Origin: an uncultured Agrobacterium sp.
GTDB taxonomy: Bacteria; Pseudomonadota; Alphaproteobacteria; Rhizobiales; Rhizobiaceae
Reading direction: 5' to 3'
Assembly: GCA_913777615.1 (NCBI GenBank)
Contig: CAJYTK010000013.1
Coordinates: 405,727-469,726, forward strand
Length of the DNA: 64,000 bases
Position numbers and translations under genes: made by a program. Positions 43,894 through 53,122 of the stretch are shown piece by piece; positions within the stretch are counted from its first letter, which is position 1, and every line of letters begins with the position of its first letter. The notes below the pieces were generated by a model that saw only the letters and a list, made by a program, of their open reading frames with translations, did no database searches and was not told the origin of the DNA.

Positions 43894-45363
43894 ATGCAAG
43901 ACAACACAAATTCTCCCATCCACGTCATTGGCGGCGGGCTTGCCGGCTCTGAAGCTGCCTGGCAGATCGCTCAGGCGGGCGTCCCGGTTATCCTGCACGA
44001 GATGCGCGGTGTTCGCGGCACGGACGCGCATAAGGGTGACAGTCTTGCCGAACTCGTTTGTTCCAACTCGTTTCGCTCCGACGACGCAACGGCCAACGCA
44101 GTTGGCGTTATTCATGCGGAAATGCGTCTCGCCGGTTCGCTGATCATGGCCTGTGCCGACAAACATCAGGTCCCAGCCGGTGGTGCTCTCGCTGTTGATC
44201 GTGATGGGTTCTCCGAGGCGGTGACGGCTGAACTTGAGGCGCATCCGCTGGTGACCATTGTTCGTGAAGTGATTGTTGGCCTTCCACCGAAAGAATGGAG
44301 CAATACGATCATTGCGACCGGGCCCCTCACCGCACCCGAGCTCGCCGCCGCTATCCAGACGGAAACCGGCGAAGACGCGCTCGCCTTCTTTGATGCGATA
44401 GCGCCGATCGTTCATCGCGACAGCATTAACATGGACATCTGCTGGTACCAGTCACGTTACGACAAGGTCGGACCTGGCGGTAACGGCAAGGACTACATCA
44501 ACTGCCCGATGGACGAGGCGCAGTATCACGCCTTTATCGATGCGCTGGTTGCGGGCGATACGGTTGGCTTCAAGGAGTGGGAGGGCACGCCCTATTTCGA
44601 TGGCTGTCTACCGATCGAAATCATGGCCGAGCGCGGTCGTGAGACGCTTCGCCACGGCCCGATGAAGCCGATGGGGCTGACTAATGCCCATAATCCGACC
44701 GTCAAGCCCTATGCGGTGGTGCAGCTGCGTCAAGACAACGCTCTTGGTACGCTTTATAATATGGTCGGCTTTCAGACGAAGCTGAAATACGGCGCGCAGG
44801 CGGAAGTTTTCCGGATGATACCCGGCCTCGAGAACGCAGAATTTGCGCGCCTTGGCGGCCTGCACCGCAACACCTATATCGATTCGCCGAGACTGCTCGA
44901 CCCCTCACTGAAGCTGAAGTCCCGACCGGATATCCGCTTTGCAGGCCAGATCACCGGCTGCGAAGGCTATGTTGAGAGCGCATCCATCGGCCTCCTGACC
45001 GGCCGATTTGCAAGTGCCGAACACAAGGGCGAGCCGATCCGCCTGCCACCTTCCACAACAGCGCTTGGGGCACTGCTGAACCATATTACTGGCGGGCATC
45101 TTTCCACCGACGAAGAGCCAGGCAAGCGCTCTTTTCAGCCAATGAACGTCAATTTCGGGCTGTTCCCAGACCTCGAGCCAGGATCGATCGTCAAGCCGGA
45201 AGGCGTCAAACGCTTTCGCGGCAAGGACAAGACGATCATGAAGCGGCAATTAATGAGTGCCCGAGCGCTGAAGGATTGCGCCGCATGGCTTGGCGTTGAA
45301 GCACCGGTTTTCGGTCAGGTCGCGGGAGACGGCGAAGAGTTGGAAGCGGCCTCAGTCGCCTGA
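43894..45363 (+). CDS. trmFO: TrmFO, folate-dependent tRNA (uracil-54-C5)-methyltransferase
   Basis: A 489-residue FAD-dependent enzyme that makes ribothymidine at position 54 of tRNA using methylenetetrahydrofolate. The FAD motif [14 protein letters not shown] lies at the N-terminus. Further family blocks are [31 protein letters not shown] and [16 protein letters not shown]. It is slightly longer than most members because of a C-terminal extension. Its last 49 bp overlap the end of the convergent gene at 45315. Confidence 0.95.
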   Translation: MQDNTNSPIHVIGGGLAGSEAAWQIAQAGVPVILHEMRGVRGTDAHKGDSLAELVCSNSFRSDDATANAVGVIHAEMRLAGSLIMACADKHQVPAGGALAVDRDGFSEAVTAELEAHPLVTIVREVIVGLPPKEWSNTIIATGPLTAPELAAAIQTETGEDALAFFDAIAPIVHRDSINMDICWYQSRYDKVGPGGNGKDYINCPMDEAQYHAFIDALVAGDTVGFKEWEGTPYFDGCLPIEIMAERGRETLRHGPMKPMGLTNAHNPTVKPYAVVQLRQDNALGTLYNMVGFQTKLKYGAQAEVFRMIPGLENAEFARLGGLHRNTYIDSPRLLDPSLKLKSRPDIRFAGQITGCEGYVESASIGLLTGRFASAEHKGEPIRLPPSTTALGALLNHITGGHLSTDEEPGKRSFQPMNVNFGLFPDLEPGSIVKPEGVKRFRGKDKTIMKRQLMSARALKDCAAWLGVEAPVFGQVAGDGEELEAASVA

Positions 45364-45797
45364 TGAGGCTCTGATTCTGCTGCTTCAAGATAGCTGCCGA
45401 GTAACCAGAGAGACACTTCGGCAGCCTCCCCTGCTGACTTGAAGCGATAGGCGCCGCTATATTTAGGGGCGTCGAGGAATGTCACGACGAAACCATCACC
45501 GCTTTCCAGATGCTCGACCGTGATACGCTCCGGATTGAGCATCATGCAGACATTGTGCTTTCCCATATTACGCATAAAGCCCGCCTTGTTGTCATGCAGG
45601 CGAACGAAGACGGCGTTGCCATCTGCCGTCATATGCAGGCTGCGGATCGCTTCATTGGGAAAGGCGCGGGCGAAATCGAGAATCGCCTGCCCAGTATCTC
45701 GATTGCCGTCATCTTCAGAAAAACGCTTCAAGCGCCACACGTAAATGGCAAAAGCGCATAGCAACACGAGAACGATTGTCCAGATGGTCAGAGACAT
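45315..45797 (-). CDS. Membrane-anchored protein of unknown function
   Basis: A 160-residue protein with one N-terminal transmembrane helix ([18 protein letters not shown]), then a soluble domain of about 110 residues and an Ala/Glu/Ser tail. The ATG at 45797 is set by GGAG 8 nt upstream. It overlaps the 3' end of trmFO, and the overlapped part codes for the low-complexity tail ([13 protein letters not shown]). It is downstream of the squalene-synthase-like gene on the same strand (102-bp gap) and may belong to the secDF transcription unit. I do not recognise the family. Confidence 0.75.
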   Translation of the reverse strand: MSLTIWTIVLVLLCAFAIYVWRLKRFSEDDGNRDTGQAILDFARAFPNEAIRSLHMTADGNAVFVRLHDNKAGFMRNMGKHNVCMMLNPERITVEHLESGDGFVVTFLDAPKYSGAYRFKSAGEAAEVSLWLLGSYLEAAESEPHQATEAASNSSPSPAT

Positions 45798-45899
45798 CCA
45801 TGGCACTCCGTAGGCGTCGAAGATGTGTCGGGCGCACTCGATGCGCCGAAACTAGACGGGCTTGATACCGCACCAGGCTTGCGTGGGCGTGGAGCCCTG

Positions 45900-46748
45900 T
45901 CAGAAACGCTTGAGATAAGCCGCTTTTGCCAGCAGCCAGTGACGACGCAGGAGCGACAGCTGAATGCCGTGGTGAAGATTGCCGGCGCCAAGGCGCTTGG
46001 CGGCTTTCAAGACAGGCTCAACCTGCGCCACGGGAAGAAACGCGGGAGCGACGGCCGAAGGAAGCACCGAGCGACGCGCTTTTTCGAGATGATCAAGCGC
46101 ATGAGCGCAGAAAATGTCGATAGCCGCGCCTATCCTGTCTTTATCCGCCCCCTCCAGAAAAGCCTCTCGGTCCAGCCCTGCCGCAGATAGAATGTCTTGC
46201 GGAACATAGACCTGCCCGCGACGACGGTGCAGCGGCATCAATAGCAGCATGCCCGCCATTGCCTGAGCGACGCCTGCGTGACCGGCAGCTTCGGCGCTTC
46301 TTGCGGCATCTTCCGGTGAAAGGACGATGCTGGAGAGTTGGATCAGCGCGGATGCCGTCTCCCCTGCATAGCCTTCCAGTGCGTTGCGGTTTTCGAAAAC
46401 GTCATCATAGAGATCGAAGATGCGTGCCTCGATCATATTGAGCAATGTCTGGCGTGGCAGATTATGCGTGGCGAGCGCGTTCAGCAAAGCTGCGGCAACA
46501 GGATGCCCCACGCTGTCGCCATGCGGATTACCCTCCAGCAAATCGCGCCACCACTGCATGCGGACTTCACCGGGAAGTGGCTCACGAACCGCATCGCGGA
46601 TGCGGGCAATCTCGGCGTTGAATGCGTAAAGTGCAGCAAGGTCGCCGCGCTTACTTTCCGGCGCGAGAAGGCATGCGAGATATCTGTCGCGATCCATATC
46701 GCGCAGCATCGTCAGACATACGTTCTTATCCGCCGAAAGATCCGCCAT
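45900..46748 (-). CDS. Squalene/phytoene synthase-like protein (NDUFAF6-type)
   Basis: A 282-residue all-helical protein of the squalene/phytoene synthase superfamily (AALYAFNAEIARIRDAV, MQWWRDLL, QAMAGMLLLMPLHRRRGQVYVPQDIL). The paired Asp-rich D-x3-D motifs needed to bind the prenyl diphosphate-Mg are not conserved: the first site reads NAEIARIRD and the second lacks the D-x3-D-x3-GR form. It therefore resembles the NDUFAF6 branch, whose mitochondrial member helps assemble complex I, rather than a carotenoid enzyme. It lies 12 bp after the Mth938-type gene in the secDF cluster. Confidence 0.85.
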   Translation of the reverse strand: MADLSADKNVCLTMLRDMDRDRYLACLLAPESKRGDLAALYAFNAEIARIRDAVREPLPGEVRMQWWRDLLEGNPHGDSVGHPVAAALLNALATHNLPRQTLLNMIEARIFDLYDDVFENRNALEGYAGETASALIQLSSIVLSPEDAARSAEAAGHAGVAQAMAGMLLLMPLHRRRGQVYVPQDILSAAGLDREAFLEGADKDRIGAAIDIFCAHALDHLEKARRSVLPSAVAPAFLPVAQVEPVLKAAKRLGAGNLHHGIQLSLLRRHWLLAKAAYLKRF

Positions 46749-46760
46749 CGATAACCGTTC

Positions 46761-47153
46761 TTAGCCTTCGACCGCAATCAGGGCGGCAGCGACTGCCCGC
46801 GATTCGGAAAGCATGATGTTGTATGTTCTGACCGCAGCGCCGGTGCTCATCGGATCGACCGAGATTCCGGCCTCCCTCAGCGCTGCCTTCAACTCCCTCG
46901 GCACGACCCGCATGGAGTCGCCCATGCCGATCAACAGAAACTCGATCTCGGTCGACTGTTCCAGAACCTTTGCGAAATTATCGACAGACAACTGCGAGTG
47001 ATCTGTGACCTCCCATCCGTGAATCCCAGATGGAAGGCATAGAAGCGAACCGCGATGCGACATCTCGGCAAACCGAAATCCACCGTTTCCATAGGCATCG
47101 ATGGGTGCCCGGCCTGGAAAGTGGGCCGGGCGTATTTCGATTCCACCAGCCAT
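46761..47153 (-). CDS. Mth938-domain protein (NDUFAF3-type)
   Basis: A 130-residue protein consisting of one Mth938/DUF498 domain (FRFAEMSHRGSLLCLPSGIHGW, then EFLLIGMGDSMRVVPRELKAAL and GISVDPMSTGAAVRTYNIML). Human NDUFAF3, a complex I assembly factor, belongs to this family. The start overlaps the secDF stop by one base (ATGA-type coupling). With the NDUFAF6-like neighbour, both families sit next to the Sec insertion machinery, which suggests that they help membrane-complex biogenesis (inference). Confidence 0.9.
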   Translation of the reverse strand: MAGGIEIRPAHFPGRAPIDAYGNGGFRFAEMSHRGSLLCLPSGIHGWEVTDHSQLSVDNFAKVLEQSTEIEFLLIGMGDSMRVVPRELKAALREAGISVDPMSTGAAVRTYNIMLSESRAVAAALIAVEG

Positions 47154-49714
47154 CAGACTGCCGGTTTGCCGTTGATCGCTTTCGCCTTCTGGTCGTCCTT
47201 ATCGTCGGCGTCCGTGCTGGACGGGCGCAAATTGAAGGCGATCAGAACCGGGGCCGCGATGTAGATCGACGAAAATACGCCGATACCGACACCGAAGAGC
47301 ATCGCGAATGTGAAGGAGCGAATGACCTCACCACCGAAAAGGTAGAGCGAAAGCAGCGCGAGCATCACGGTCAGACCCGTGAGGATCGTGCGCGACAGCG
47401 TCTGGTTCAGGGACGCATCGATGATCATAGACAGCGGCATCTTCTTGTATCGCCGCAGGTTCTCTCGAATTCGGTCATAGATGACAACCGTATCATTCAG
47501 CGAGTAACCGATAATGGTCAATATTGCCGCGATACTTGTGAGGTTGAATTCGATGCCCAGAAAAACGAAGAGGCCAATTGTGAAGACCACGTCGTGGACC
47601 ATGGAGATGATCGCGCCGAGCGCGAACTGCCACTCGAAGCGGAACCAGATGTAGATCATGATCGCGATCATGGCGAGCGCGATACCGACGGTCGAAGTCA
47701 AAGTCAGATCGCCCGAAACGGCCGGTCCTACGACTTCCACTCGGCGGAAATCGTATTTGTCCTGCAACTCACCGCGGATCAGCGTAATCGCAGACTGCTC
47801 GGCATTCTCTCCGCCTTCCTGCGCCTGAATGCGGATCAGCACGTCTTGCGGAGAACCAAAGCTCTGCGCCTGCACTTCACCAAGATTCAATTGGCTGAGG
47901 CGGTCGCGAATGTCTGCGAGATCGGCTTCACCACTTTTCGAACGAACTTCGATGATCGATCCGCCCTGGAAGTCGATACCGAGGTTGAGACCCTTAGTCA
48001 TGAAGCCGCCGAGGCATGCGAGCATGATCACGCCGGTAATACCGAAAACGATGCGACGGTACTTCATGAACGGGATGTCCTTACCGTCGAACATACCCGT
48101 ACGCACGCCCTTCGGTAGATGCTTCGGACGACTGCGGCGAACCCAGGCGCCGAAGAGCCAGGCCGTCAGAGTGTAGGCAGTGAACACGGTCGTGACGATA
48201 CCGACGGCAAGCGTCACGGCGAAGCCTTTGACAGGACCTGTGCCCATGTAGAACAGAACGCAGGCAACGATGAATGTGGTCAGGTTGGCGTCGATGATGG
48301 TCGCGAAAGCGCGGGTGAATCCATTCTCAAGCGATGATATCAGCGGTTTGCCGCTTTTGACTTCCTCTCGGATGCGCTCGTAGATCAGAACGTTTGAATC
48401 GACCGCCATACCGATCGTCAGGACGATACCGGCAATACCCGGCAAGGTCAGTGTCGAACCGATGATGCTGAGAAGTGCGAGCAGCATAACGATATTGATG
48501 ATCAGAGCGATGTTCGCCAGCAGGCCGAAGAAGCCGTAGAAGACGAGCATGAAGATCACAACGCCCGCTGCACCTATGGCGCTGGCAGTCAGACCGGCAT
48601 TGATGGAGTCGCTGCCAAGGCTCGGTCCGACGGTGCGCTCTTCCACCACCGTCAACGTTGCGGGCAGAGCGCCGGCACGCAGCAGCACGGCAAGGTCGTT
48701 TGCGCCCTGAACCGTGAAGTTGCCGGAAATCTGGCCCTGACCACCGTTGATCGGCTCACGGATCACAGGTGCCGAGATAACGTTGTTATCGAGAACGATG
48801 GCGAAAGGCTTGCCGACATTCTGTTGAGTAGCCTGGGCGAAACGCTGGGCGCCGCGGCTGTCGAAGCGGAATGTGACCACAGGTTCGTTAGTCTGCTGAT
48901 TGAAGCTAGCCTGCGCGTCGACCAGATTGTCACCAGACACCAGCGCGCGGCGCTCGACGAGGTAAGGAACCGGCGGGTCGTCCTGCGAATAGAGAATCTC
49001 ATCGGTCGCGGGCGGGCGTCCGTTCAGTGCTTCCTGAACCGGCATGGACGTGTCCACCATGCGGAAGGACAGTTTGGCAGTCTGGTTCAATAGAGACTTC
49101 AGGCGCTGAGGGTCTTGCAGACCGGGAACCTGAACGATGATGCGGTCGGTGCCCTGCCGTACGATGAGAGGTTCGGTGGTGCCAAGTTCATCGACACGGC
49201 GACGGACGACTTCGATCGATTGTGAAACAGCCGATGACAGGCGGTAATTGATGCCGTCATCGGTGAGGTTGAGGCGAAGCACATTGTCCCCGCCGTCGCT
49301 CATCGTCACTTCATGCACAGAACTGCCGACAAGTGTGCCGGATGAAACCGGCTGTGTCAGGTCATTCAGCGCATTCTTTGCTGCTTCGTACTGCGCCGGA
49401 TCGGTGATGCGCACCTGAACGAGCTGACCGTTGCCGGTGAGACCGGAGTAGCGGATATTGGCATCGCGCAACTGAGCACGAACATCGCCGACAATGGTTT
49501 CGAGACGTTCCTTGACGATGTCGGAACGCTCTACCTTGAGCATGATGTAGGAGCCGCCCTGAAGGTCGAGACCAAGCGTCACCTTGTTGTGCTTATACCA
49601 ATTCGGCATACCCTCCAGCTGCTTGTCCGTGAACAGGTTGGGGGAAGCGATGACGGCACTTATCAGCACGATCAGCCAGATGAAGACTGTTTTCCAGCGG
49701 GAAAAATGAAGCAT
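47153..49714 (-). CDS. secDF: Fused protein translocase subunit SecDF
   Basis: An 853-residue RND-type membrane protein joining SecD (about 1-520) and SecF (about 545-840). SecD has the N-terminal helix, the LGLDLQGGSYIML motif, a large periplasmic region and five helices near residues 370-520. SecF begins with a second helix followed by GLNLGIDFQGGSIIEV. It uses the proton gradient to pull preproteins out of SecYEG on the periplasmic side and works with YajC. It is preceded by yajC (62-bp gap with a hairpin) and coupled to the Mth938-type gene. Confidence 0.96.
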   Translation of the reverse strand: MLHFSRWKTVFIWLIVLISAVIASPNLFTDKQLEGMPNWYKHNKVTLGLDLQGGSYIMLKVERSDIVKERLETIVGDVRAQLRDANIRYSGLTGNGQLVQVRITDPAQYEAAKNALNDLTQPVSSGTLVGSSVHEVTMSDGGDNVLRLNLTDDGINYRLSSAVSQSIEVVRRRVDELGTTEPLIVRQGTDRIIVQVPGLQDPQRLKSLLNQTAKLSFRMVDTSMPVQEALNGRPPATDEILYSQDDPPVPYLVERRALVSGDNLVDAQASFNQQTNEPVVTFRFDSRGAQRFAQATQQNVGKPFAIVLDNNVISAPVIREPINGGQGQISGNFTVQGANDLAVLLRAGALPATLTVVEERTVGPSLGSDSINAGLTASAIGAAGVVIFMLVFYGFFGLLANIALIINIVMLLALLSIIGSTLTLPGIAGIVLTIGMAVDSNVLIYERIREEVKSGKPLISSLENGFTRAFATIIDANLTTFIVACVLFYMGTGPVKGFAVTLAVGIVTTVFTAYTLTAWLFGAWVRRSRPKHLPKGVRTGMFDGKDIPFMKYRRIVFGITGVIMLACLGGFMTKGLNLGIDFQGGSIIEVRSKSGEADLADIRDRLSQLNLGEVQAQSFGSPQDVLIRIQAQEGGENAEQSAITLIRGELQDKYDFRRVEVVGPAVSGDLTLTSTVGIALAMIAIMIYIWFRFEWQFALGAIISMVHDVVFTIGLFVFLGIEFNLTSIAAILTIIGYSLNDTVVIYDRIRENLRRYKKMPLSMIIDASLNQTLSRTILTGLTVMLALLSLYLFGGEVIRSFTFAMLFGVGIGVFSSIYIAAPVLIAFNLRPSSTDADDKDDQKAKAINGKPAV

Positions 49715-49738
49715 TTCGGTCTCGGTCAGGGTTGGGTT

Positions 49739-49770
49739 AAAAAACCCAGGCTGCGACGATGCGCAGCCTG
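49739..49770 (-). terminator. Hairpin with T-run between yajC and secDF
   Basis: CAGGCTGCG (49747-49755) pairs with CGCAGCCTG (49762-49770). On the minus strand it is followed by GGTTTTTT. It looks like an intrinsic terminator inside the operon, so it probably acts as a partial terminator that lowers secDF relative to yajC. Confidence 0.6.
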
Positions 49771-49776
49771 CTTATG

Positions 49777-50133
49777 TTACTTCGCGTTTGCGGGAGCTTC
49801 GGTCTTGACCGGCTCACCCTTGACACGAACCTCTGCGATGTAGGAGCGCGACGCGCGAACCTTGACGCCATCTGCGATTTCGACTTCGAGTTCGTTATCG
49901 TCGATTACCTTGGTAACCTTGCCGACAATGCCGCCCCCGAGAACGACCTGATCGCCACGGCGGATGTTGGTCAGTGTCTCCTGGCGCTTCTTCATCTGTG
50001 CGCGCTGGGGACGGATAAGGAAAAAGTACCAAACCACCATCAGGGGGGCGAAAAGGAAAAGCATTTCGAGGCCGGACCCGAACGCCGACGGTGCGCCCGC
50101 TGCATCCTGAGCAAAGGCTTGGCTAATGAACAT
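49777..50133 (-). CDS. yajC: Preprotein translocase subunit YajC
   Basis: A 118-residue protein with a single transmembrane helix (LFLFAPLMVVWYFFLIRPQ) followed by the conserved RPQRAQMKKRQE segment and a small cytoplasmic beta domain (GDQVVLGGGIVGKVTKV). GAGGAG lies before the ATG. It is the first gene of the yajC-secDF-Mth938-squalene-synthase-like unit. It is divergent from the DUF815 ATPase. Confidence 0.96.
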   Translation of the reverse strand: MFISQAFAQDAAGAPSAFGSGLEMLFLFAPLMVVWYFFLIRPQRAQMKKRQETLTNIRRGDQVVLGGGIVGKVTKVIDDNELEVEIADGVKVRASRSYIAEVRVKGEPVKTEAPANAK

Positions 50134-50367
50134 AAAAAACTCCTCAGATTTCGGGCGCAGTCTTAAGCCACTGGCCAGCTTTCAAGCCGCCGGAATATAG
50201 TTGCGATCCCCTAGAATGCAACAGAAAGACTTGAGCCCAAGTACCGTTTCCACGCCTCATACGCTTTCGGGCCGCCAAACGCCATGCTAGGGCGGGCAAA
50301 ATCCGTGGGTTTCGGAGTATTGGACAGGCCCGGAATGGCCATGAGAGCCGATCAAGGAGCATCGATT

Positions 50368-51240
50368 ATGACATCAGAGGAACGCAGCACACTTCTGCTT
50401 CTGGAAGTTCGCCGTCTTGCCGATGCGGTAGAGAGGCTTGCAGGCCCTGCCCCGGCGATCAATGACTGGAACAGCGCCGATTGCTTCGTCTGGGCGCCCG
50501 CCAATGCGTGGCTTCAGCCTGTCAAGCGTCCCAATAGAGTTGCGCTGACATTGATCCGCGGCGTAGACCATGTACGCGATATTCTGCATGAAAACACATT
50601 GCGTTTCGCAGAAGGTTTTGCCGCAAACAACGTGCTGCTCTGGGGCGCCCGCGGCATGGGCAAATCATCGCTGGTCAAAGCGGTTCACGAAGACGTGCGC
50701 GCGGCAAGCGGCGTATCGATCAAGCTTGTCGAAGTGCATCGCGAGGATATTCATACGTTGCCTGCCCTCCTCGACATTCTGAAAGTGGCACCGCATAGGA
50801 TCATCGTGTTTTGCGACGATCTATCCTTCGATCACGACGATACGGCGTATAAGTCCCTCAAGGCTGCACTCGACGGCGGTATTGAAGGCCGTCCGGACAA
50901 CGTGCTTTTCTACGCGACCTCGAACCGTCGCCACCTTCTTCCACGCCATATGATGGAGAACGAGCAGTCCACGGCAATCAACCCGTCGGAGGCGGTCGAA
51001 GAAAAGGTGTCGCTGTCGGATCGCTTCGGACTTTGGCTCGGCTTCCACAAGTGCAGTCAGGACGATTATCTCATGATGATCGACGGATATGCGGACCATT
51101 TCGATCTCGGTCTGGCGCGTGATGTCCTGCATCATGAAGCGCTGGAGTGGGCAACAACCCGGGGAGGCAGATCGGGACGCGTAGCATGGCAATATATCCA
51201 GGATGCGGCCGGTCGTCTCCGCAAACCACTGGACCGATAG
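50368..51240 (+). CDS. DUF815 AAA ATPase
   Basis: A 290-residue protein with Walker A GARGMGKSS (residues 93-101), Walker B IIVFCDDLSFD, and an arginine-bearing sensor region (VLFYATSNRRHLLPRHMMEN). DUF815 proteins are uncharacterised AAA enzymes found near sec or pcm/surE genes in alphaproteobacteria. The ATG at 50368 has AGGAG 9 nt upstream, and 28 earlier codons are rejected. It is divergent from yajC. The substrate is unknown. Confidence 0.88.
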   Translation: MTSEERSTLLLLEVRRLADAVERLAGPAPAINDWNSADCFVWAPANAWLQPVKRPNRVALTLIRGVDHVRDILHENTLRFAEGFAANNVLLWGARGMGKSSLVKAVHEDVRAASGVSIKLVEVHREDIHTLPALLDILKVAPHRIIVFCDDLSFDHDDTAYKSLKAALDGGIEGRPDNVLFYATSNRRHLLPRHMMENEQSTAINPSEAVEEKVSLSDRFGLWLGFHKCSQDDYLMMIDGYADHFDLGLARDVLHHEALEWATTRGGRSGRVAWQYIQDAAGRLRKPLDR

Positions 51241-51399
51241 GAAAGACTGCCGAACACAACTGCAAGACGGTGATGCATTTCCATAACTTCAGACCTCTTC
51301 CTCTGATCCGCAAAAGGTTGGGCCTGCGCAGGGAACAAACCCGTTCACTCCCCGTTGCTCCGCATGCGCAACCTTTGCGTGATTAATTAGGAGAGACTA

Positions 51400-52299
51400 A
51401 TGAGTGATCAGGTAAGCTATGCAACGTCCGCAGTCACCGCACGGGGCGCGGTGTGGCCAGACGCCATAACACGAATTTCCTGGGGTGGCATTTTTGCCGG
51501 CGTTGCAGTTGCACTGACATTGCATTTGCTTCTAAACCTGCTGGGTGTCGCTATTGGCGCTGGCGTCATCGACCCGGCGCAGAACGATACCCCGACTGCG
51601 GCATCGCTCTCCACCGGCTCCGTTATCTGGATTATCGCCAGCGGTATCATCTCCTCATTCGTCGGCGCTTACGTCGCAAGCCGCCTGTCTGGTCGCGCAG
51701 CACGCTCCACTGGTGCACTCCACGGGCTGACGACATGGGCTGTCACGACACTGATCGTCTTCTACCTGCTCACAACCTCCATCGGCGCACTGATCGGCGG
51801 CGCGTTCACTGGCGTCACGAGCGTCTTCTCCGGTGCAGGCTCGACGATTGCAACAGCCGCGACGACCGCCGCACCTTCGCTCGCAAACTCCACTGACCCG
51901 CTTTCTGGTATCGAGCAACGCATCCGCGAGGCGAGCGGTGGCAACGATCCGCAAGCACTGCGCGACGCTGCCGTCAGTGCCATTCGCGCCGTTCTCACCG
52001 GCGATCAGGCACAGGCAGAAGATGCCCGCAATCGCGCGGCCGAGGCGCTTGCCCGTGCGCAGAACATACCTGTGGACCAGGCTCGCCAGCAGGTGACTGA
52101 GTATGAGAACCAGTATCGTCAGGCATTAGAACAGGCCAAGGCTCGTGCGACTGAAGCCGCTCAGGCCACCGCGACCGCCGTTTCAACGGCCTCTTATGTG
52201 GCCTTCGGCGCACTTTTGGTCGGCGCAGTTGCTGCCATCTTCGGCGGCAGCGCCGGCGCACGTCGCGCTTACCGCGACGGTGAAGTCATCGTCGAGTAA
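51400..52299 (+). CDS. Multi-pass membrane protein with Ala-rich helical periplasmic domain
   Basis: A 299-residue protein. Three hydrophobic segments lie at about 27-135 (GIFAGVAVALTLHLLLNLLGV, SVIWIIASGIISSFVGAYVA, TTLIVFYLLTTSIGALIGG). A helical, Ala/Gln/Arg-rich middle of about 100 residues follows, then a final helix (VAFGALLVGAVAAIFGGSAGA). AGGAGAG precedes the ATG. Similar rhizobial proteins are often labelled PhnA-like without evidence. It might respond to envelope stress. The function is unknown. Confidence 0.8.
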   Translation: MSDQVSYATSAVTARGAVWPDAITRISWGGIFAGVAVALTLHLLLNLLGVAIGAGVIDPAQNDTPTAASLSTGSVIWIIASGIISSFVGAYVASRLSGRAARSTGALHGLTTWAVTTLIVFYLLTTSIGALIGGAFTGVTSVFSGAGSTIATAATTAAPSLANSTDPLSGIEQRIREASGGNDPQALRDAAVSAIRAVLTGDQAQAEDARNRAAEALARAQNIPVDQARQQVTEYENQYRQALEQAKARATEAAQATATAVSTASYVAFGALLVGAVAAIFGGSAGARRAYRDGEVIVE

Positions 52300-52321
52300 C
52301 GATCGATAAATTCTGTCACTT

Positions 52322-52350
52322 AATGCCCGCGCCAGCCGCGGGCATTTCCA
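52322..52350 (+). terminator. Terminator after the Ala-rich membrane protein
   Basis: AATGCCCGC/GCGGGCATT with a 7-nt loop at 52322-52346, followed by TCCATTTCC. Confidence 0.7.
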
Positions 52351-52374
52351 TTTCCGATACCGATTGCCGTCGCA

Positions 52375-52408
52375 ACAAAAAAGGCCGCATCGTTTCCGAT
52401 CCGGCCTT
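52375..52408 (-). terminator. Terminator of dksA
   Basis: AAGGCCG/CGGCCTT with an inner ATCG/CGAT stem and a TTTC loop. On the minus strand it is followed by TTTTTTG. Confidence 0.8.
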
Positions 52409-52435
52409 CTACCTAACTGCTGTCTGACGATGTTT

Positions 52436-52855
52436 CTACTCGTCGCGATAGACCTTTTCACGGCGTTCGTGCCGCTCCTGTGCTTCGATGGACAAGGTAG
52501 CGATAGGGCGGGCGTCGAGCCGCTTGATACCAATCGGTTCGCCGGTCTCCTCGCAATAACCGTAAGTACCGTCTTCGATGCGCTGAAGTGCTGCGTCGAT
52601 TTTCGAAATCAACTTGCGCTGTCGGTCACGCGCTCTAAGTTCGATGGCTCTGTCTGTTTCGGAAGAAGCACGGTCTGCCAGATCGGGATGATTGGCGCTT
52701 TCCTCTGCGAGATGACCGAGTGTCTCGCGCGCTTCTCTCAATATGTCATTCTTCCAGCCGATGAGCTTCGCCCTGAAATAGGCCCGCTGATTGGCATTCA
52801 TGAACTCGTCGTTTTCCGACAGCACATAGTTACTAAGATCGATCTTCTCACTCAA
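52436..52855 (-). CDS. dksA: DksA-type RNA polymerase regulator with degenerate zinc finger
   Basis: A 139-residue coiled-coil protein that enters the RNA polymerase secondary channel and works with ppGpp. The helical hairpin (RARDRQRKLISKIDAALQRI) is followed by the finger GTYGYCEETGEPIGIKRLDA, then RPIATLSIEAQE. Of the four zinc cysteines of E. coli DksA, only the first remains (C-E-E-T and S-I-E-A), as in other alphaproteobacterial DksA proteins. The start is a TTG at 52855 with GAGGAG 7 nt upstream; the upstream ATG would add nine non-conserved residues. The AT-rich upstream gap (52913-53050) contains ACACAA-A-TTGTGT at 53002-53014. Confidence 0.93.
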   Translation of the reverse strand: MSEKIDLSNYVLSENDEFMNANQRAYFRAKLIGWKNDILREARETLGHLAEESANHPDLADRASSETDRAIELRARDRQRKLISKIDAALQRIEDGTYGYCEETGEPIGIKRLDARPIATLSIEAQERHERREKVYRDE

Positions 52856-53122
52856 CGCGATTCTCCTCGAAGAACATCTCATATGGCGGGGGTATACTCC
52901 AATGCCGTGTAGCCGTTCAAGTCTGGAGAACCGTTTTTAGGCATTTTTAAATCTGTCACAAAAATGATCTAAACGATTATTTTTTATACATTATTGTAAA
53001 AACACAAATTGTGTCTTCAATCACTTTATCTAAACTTGCCCCGACTTTTCCGATCTTGCGGGTTCTCATGCCGCTCCTGTAAAGTTTGGTTCTCTCTTTT
53101 TGATTGCAGGGAATGATCCGGC

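Noticed and set aside
47030-48118. A 362-residue plus-strand ORF rich in Asp, Glu and Arg
   Set aside because: It is opposite the SecF half of secDF. The charged composition is the usual antisense image of a membrane protein.
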